Assembly (NCBI GenBank): GCA_903837365.1
Contig: CAILUF010000074.1
Coordinates: 1 to 9,180, forward strand
DNA from: an uncultured Alphaproteobacteria bacterium
Lineage (GTDB): Bacteria; Pseudomonadota; Alphaproteobacteria; Rickettsiales; UBA1997
Length of the DNA stretch: 9,180 nt
Direction: 5' to 3'
Made by a program: the position numbers and the translations under genes. The notes below the pieces were generated by a model. It was not told where the DNA came from and searched no databases. It saw only the letters and a list, made by a program, of their open reading frames with translations. Below, in pieces: positions 6,950 to 9,180 of this stretch. Each line of letters begins with the position of its first letter. Within the stretch, counting starts at the first letter, position 1.

Positions 6950-8131
6950 ATGAATATTCACGAATATCAAGCAAAAATTCTTTTGAAAAAATTTGGCGTT
7001 GCCGTACCTGAAGGGCATCCAGCATTTTCAGTTCCTGAAGCAGTTGAGGTTGCCAAGCAACTTGAAGCAAATGGTCATAAAGTTTTTGTCGTAAAGGCTC
7101 AAATACATGCCGGTGGAAGAGGGAAAGCTGGTGGTGTGAAGGTCGTTAAATCAGTCGAGGAAGTTAAAGAAAAATCTGCGCAAATTCTTGGCAAAATTTT
7201 GATAACTCATCAAACTGGACCAGAGGGCAGGGAGGTTAAAAGACTTTATGTTGAAGCTGGATCAAATATAAAAAAAGAATATTATTTATCAGCAGTTGTT
7301 GATCGCAAAACTAAAGCAGTAGTCTTCATGGCTTCAACCGAAGGTGGTGTTGAAATTGAAGAAGTTGCATTACATTCTCCTGAAAAAATTATCAGTGTAA
7401 AAATTGATCCAGCAACCGGAATCCAATCTTGCCATGCACGTAAACTTGGCTTTGCTCTAGGTTTCAAAGGCGAGACTTTAAAAAAATTCTCCAATCTTGT
7501 TAGCTGTTTATACAAAGCATTCATAGAAACTGATGCTTCGCAAATTGAAATCAACCCTTTAGTTGAAACCAATGAAGGCGATATTATCGCTCTTGATGCC
7601 AAAATAAATTTTGATGATAACGCACTTCATCGTCACGATGAAATTAAAACTTTACGTGATCTTGATGAAGAAGAGCCACTTGAAATTGAAGCTTCAAAAT
7701 ATGAACTAAACTACATAAAAATGGATGGTCAAATTGGTTGCATGGTTAACGGCGCAGGTCTTGCTATGGCAACTATGGACATCATAAAACTTTTTGGTTC
7801 TTCACCTGCCAATTTTTTAGATGTTGGAGGAGGGGCAACTCGTGAAAAAGTTACCGCCGCTTTCAAAATCATTTTGTCAGACATTAATGTCAAAGGAATA
7901 TTGGTTAATATTTTTGGTGGAATTATGCGTTGCGATATTATCGCCAACGGCATTCTTGAAGCTGCCAAAGAAGTTAATCTTAGCGTACCATTGGTTGTTA
8001 GGTTGGAAGGAACAAATGTTGATTTAGGAAAAGAAATTCTTGCTAAATCAGGTTTGGCAATAATTCCCGCCGATGATTTAGCTGATGCAGCTCAAAAAAT
8101 CGTTAAAGCGGTTAAAGAAGCTTCGGCATAA
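6950..8131 (+). CDS. sucC: Succinate-CoA ligase (succinyl-CoA synthetase), beta subunit
   Basis: SucC is the nucleotide- and succinate-binding subunit of succinyl-CoA synthetase, which interconverts succinyl-CoA and succinate with nucleotide phosphorylation in the TCA cycle. The 393 residues align end to end in outline with E. coli SucC (388). MNIHEYQAK opens the protein. The ATP-grasp domain carries [16 protein letters not shown] (47-62), [17 protein letters not shown] (124-140), IEINPL (199-204) and the metal-ligand region IIALDAK (212-218). The carboxy-terminal ligase domain carries [16 protein letters not shown] (263-278), NFLDVGGGA (288-296), [13 protein letters not shown] (320-332) and VVRLEGTN (349-356). 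ATP versus GTP preference cannot be told from these motifs. The start has no Shine-Dalgarno sequence but is the family's normal N-terminus. sucD follows, separated by an unusually long spacer for this pair. Confidence 0.98.
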   Translation: MNIHEYQAKILLKKFGVAVPEGHPAFSVPEAVEVAKQLEANGHKVFVVKAQIHAGGRGKAGGVKVVKSVEEVKEKSAQILGKILITHQTGPEGREVKRLYVEAGSNIKKEYYLSAVVDRKTKAVVFMASTEGGVEIEEVALHSPEKIISVKIDPATGIQSCHARKLGFALGFKGETLKKFSNLVSCLYKAFIETDASQIEINPLVETNEGDIIALDAKINFDDNALHRHDEIKTLRDLDEEEPLEIEASKYELNYIKMDGQIGCMVNGAGLAMATMDIIKLFGSSPANFLDVGGGATREKVTAAFKIILSDINVKGILVNIFGGIMRCDIIANGILEAAKEVNLSVPLVVRLEGTNVDLGKEILAKSGLAIIPADDLADAAQKIVKAVKEASA

Positions 8132-8168
8132 ATAGGTTTTAAGCCTTATTTACTGGCGATAGCCAGTA
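8129..8168 (+). other. Two adjacent hairpins at the sucC stop codon
   Basis: The first stem pairs TAAATAGG (8129-8136, containing the sucC stop) with CTTATTTA preceded by C (8145-8152), with one G-U wobble. The second is a perfect 7-bp stem, TACTGGC / GCCAGTA around loop GATA (8151-8168), and is the most G-C-rich structure in the spacer. The two share two bases (8151-8152), so they either stack or compete. No U-run follows, so full termination is unlikely. They could mark an mRNA processing point, protect the sucC 3' end, or attenuate transcription into sucD. Confidence 0.45.
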
Positions 8169-8187
8169 TAAAATTTATTAATTCTTA

Positions 8188-8274
8188 ACAATTTTTAAAA
8201 AAAATTCTAAATTAATTATTAACAGTAATTTTAAAGAAAATTTTAGAATTGTTTTAGATTATATTAAAAATTGT
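8188..8274. other. Nested inverted repeats in the sucC-sucD spacer
   Basis: Three inverted repeats nest in register. The outer is ACAATTTTTAA (8188-8198) with TTAAAAATTGT (8264-8274). The middle is AATTCTAAA (8203-8211) with TTTAGAATT (8242-8250). The inner is AATTA (8214-8218) with TAATT (8226-8230). Together they could fold into one long, interrupted AT-rich stem, ending 26 nt before the sucD start. Some pairing is expected by chance in DNA this AT-rich. Apart from this and the hairpins at the sucC stop, the 169-nt spacer holds no gene that I can see. Confidence 0.35.
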
Positions 8275-8300
8275 AAATTAATTTTAATTAAAAATTTAAC

Positions 8301-9180
8301 ATGTCAGTTTTAGTTAACAAAAATACCAAAGTTATCTGTCAAGGTTTTACGGGATCGCAAGGCACTTTTCATTCACAGCAAGCTATCGATTACGGTACGC
8401 TAATGGTTGGGGGAGTTACTCCCAATAAAGGTGGATCAATGCATCTTAACTTACCGGTTTTTGATACGGTTTATGAAGCTAAACAAAAAACTGATTGCAA
8501 TGCCTCGGTTATATATGTTCCACCAGCATTCGCAGCTGATGCGATTATCGAAGCAATTGAAGCTGAAATTGAACTTATTGTTTGCATTACCGAAGGAATT
8601 CCCGTGCTTGATATGGTTAAGGTTAAAAAAGCTTTGAGCGGATCAAATTCAAGATTGATTGGGCCAAATTGCCCAGGAGTTATTACTCCCGGTGAATGTA
8701 AAATTGGAATTATGCCTGGACATATTCACAAGGCTGGAAAAATTGGTATTGTTTCTCGTTCAGGAACTTTAACCTATGAAGCTGTTCATCAAACCACTAA
8801 AGCAGGGCTTGGTCAAAGTACTTGTATTGGTATTGGTGGCGATCCAGTAAATGGCACAAACTTTATTGATTGTCTCGATATGTTTTTGTCTGATGCGCAA
8901 ACGCAAGCGATGATTATGATCGGTGAAATCGGCGGAACTGATGAGGAAGATGCTGCAGAATTCCTTCGCCTTGAAGCTAAAAAAGGTCGCATAAAACCTA
9001 CAGTAGGTTTTATCGCTGGAAGGACTGCACCTGAAGGTCGCAGAATGGGTCACGCCGGTGCAATTATTTCTGGCGGAAAAGGTGGGGCAGAAGGTAAAAT
9101 TGAAGCAATGAAATCGGCAGGAATTTCGGTTGCAGATAGCCCAGCTCTTTTAGGTGAAACTATGTTAAAACTTTTGAAAA
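8301..9180 (+). CDS. sucD: Succinate-CoA ligase (succinyl-CoA synthetase), alpha subunit, right-truncated by the window
   Basis: SucD binds CoA and carries the histidine that is phosphorylated during succinyl-CoA synthesis or cleavage; it works with SucC. From the ATG at 8301, 293 codons are open to the window end without a stop. The protein starts [20 protein letters not shown], the expected CoA-binding Rossmann N-terminus, followed by GGVTPNKGG (46-54). Then come the [20 protein letters not shown] stretch, [26 protein letters not shown] and [13 protein letters not shown]. The phosphohistidine motif [15 protein letters not shown] places the catalytic His at about residue 251 (codon 9051-9053; His246 in E. 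coli). E. coli SucD is 289 residues, so only a few residues are probably missing. No Shine-Dalgarno sequence precedes the start. It is cut by the window edge, not visibly broken. Confidence 0.97.
   Translation, partial: MSVLVNKNTKVICQGFTGSQGTFHSQQAIDYGTLMVGGVTPNKGGSMHLNLPVFDTVYEAKQKTDCNASVIYVPPAFAADAIIEAIEAEIELIVCITEGIPVLDMVKVKKALSGSNSRLIGPNCPGVITPGECKIGIMPGHIHKAGKIGIVSRSGTLTYEAVHQTTKAGLGQSTCIGIGGDPVNGTNFIDCLDMFLSDAQTQAMIMIGEIGGTDEEDAAEFLRLEAKKGRIKPTVGFIAGRTAPEGRRMGHAGAIISGGKGGAEGKIEAMKSAGISVADSPALLGETMLKLLK

Noticed and set aside
6873..7070. 65-codon minus-strand frame whose stop touches the hemD start
   Set aside because: The position is tempting as an upstream coupled peptide, but it is mostly the complement of the strongly conserved sucC 5' end and its sequence has no recognisable features.
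7282..9053. Reading frames overlapping sucC and sucD (7282-7602, 7729-7968, 7821-8027, 8407-8637, 8769-9053)
   Set aside because: They overlap highly conserved enzyme genes in other frames and resemble no known protein.
9160..9180. sucD frameshift or loss of its end
   Set aside because: The frame is intact to the last base; the missing stop is explained by the window edge.

Overview
The window is strongly A+T-rich chromosomal DNA with compact, mostly co-directional housekeeping genes. It looks like an alphaproteobacterium with a reduced, AT-biased genome, probably Rickettsiales or Holosporales-like. The main evidence is the order hemD - mitofilin/Mic60-like gene - hemY, an alphaproteobacterial arrangement, together with an alphaproteobacterial-style sucC/sucD pair. 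A retained pyrD (de novo pyrimidine synthesis) argues against the genus Rickettsia itself. I cannot name a species.

Layout. Positions 1-167 hold a perfect 48-bp tandem repeat: three full copies and a 23-bp partial copy, probably continuing beyond the left edge. Each unit carries a perfect 9-bp-stem hairpin. The array lies just downstream of the stop codon of a DEAD-box RNA helicase. Six genes are read on the minus strand; in transcription order they are hemD (6872-6144), a Mic60/mitofilin-like membrane protein (6151-5213), hemY (5212-4004), dapD (3947-3096), pyrD (3046-1973) and the helicase (1856-177). The first three are tightly coupled (8-nt overlap, then stop and start directly adjacent). 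The others are 49-116 nt apart. On the plus strand, sucC (6950-8131) and a right-truncated sucD (8301 to the window end) diverge from hemD across a 77-bp spacer. A 169-nt AT-rich spacer with several inverted repeats lies between sucC and sucD.

How the genes fit together. sucCD encode succinyl-CoA synthetase of the TCA cycle. Succinyl-CoA is the precursor of 5-aminolevulinate in alphaproteobacteria, and hemD closes the tetrapyrrole ring further down the same pathway, so the divergent pair is metabolically related. The Mic60-like and HemY proteins are inner-membrane proteins with large soluble domains. DapD serves diaminopimelate/lysine synthesis, PyrD serves pyrimidine synthesis, and the helicase is probably an RNA or ribosome remodelling factor.

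No phage, transposase, CRISPR array, tRNA or rRNA was seen. I did not find a convincing new multi-gene system. The least explained elements are the hairpin tandem array, the AT-only hairpin that begins at the hemY stop codon, the structured sucC-sucD spacer, and the absence of a recognisable Shine-Dalgarno sequence at all eight starts.
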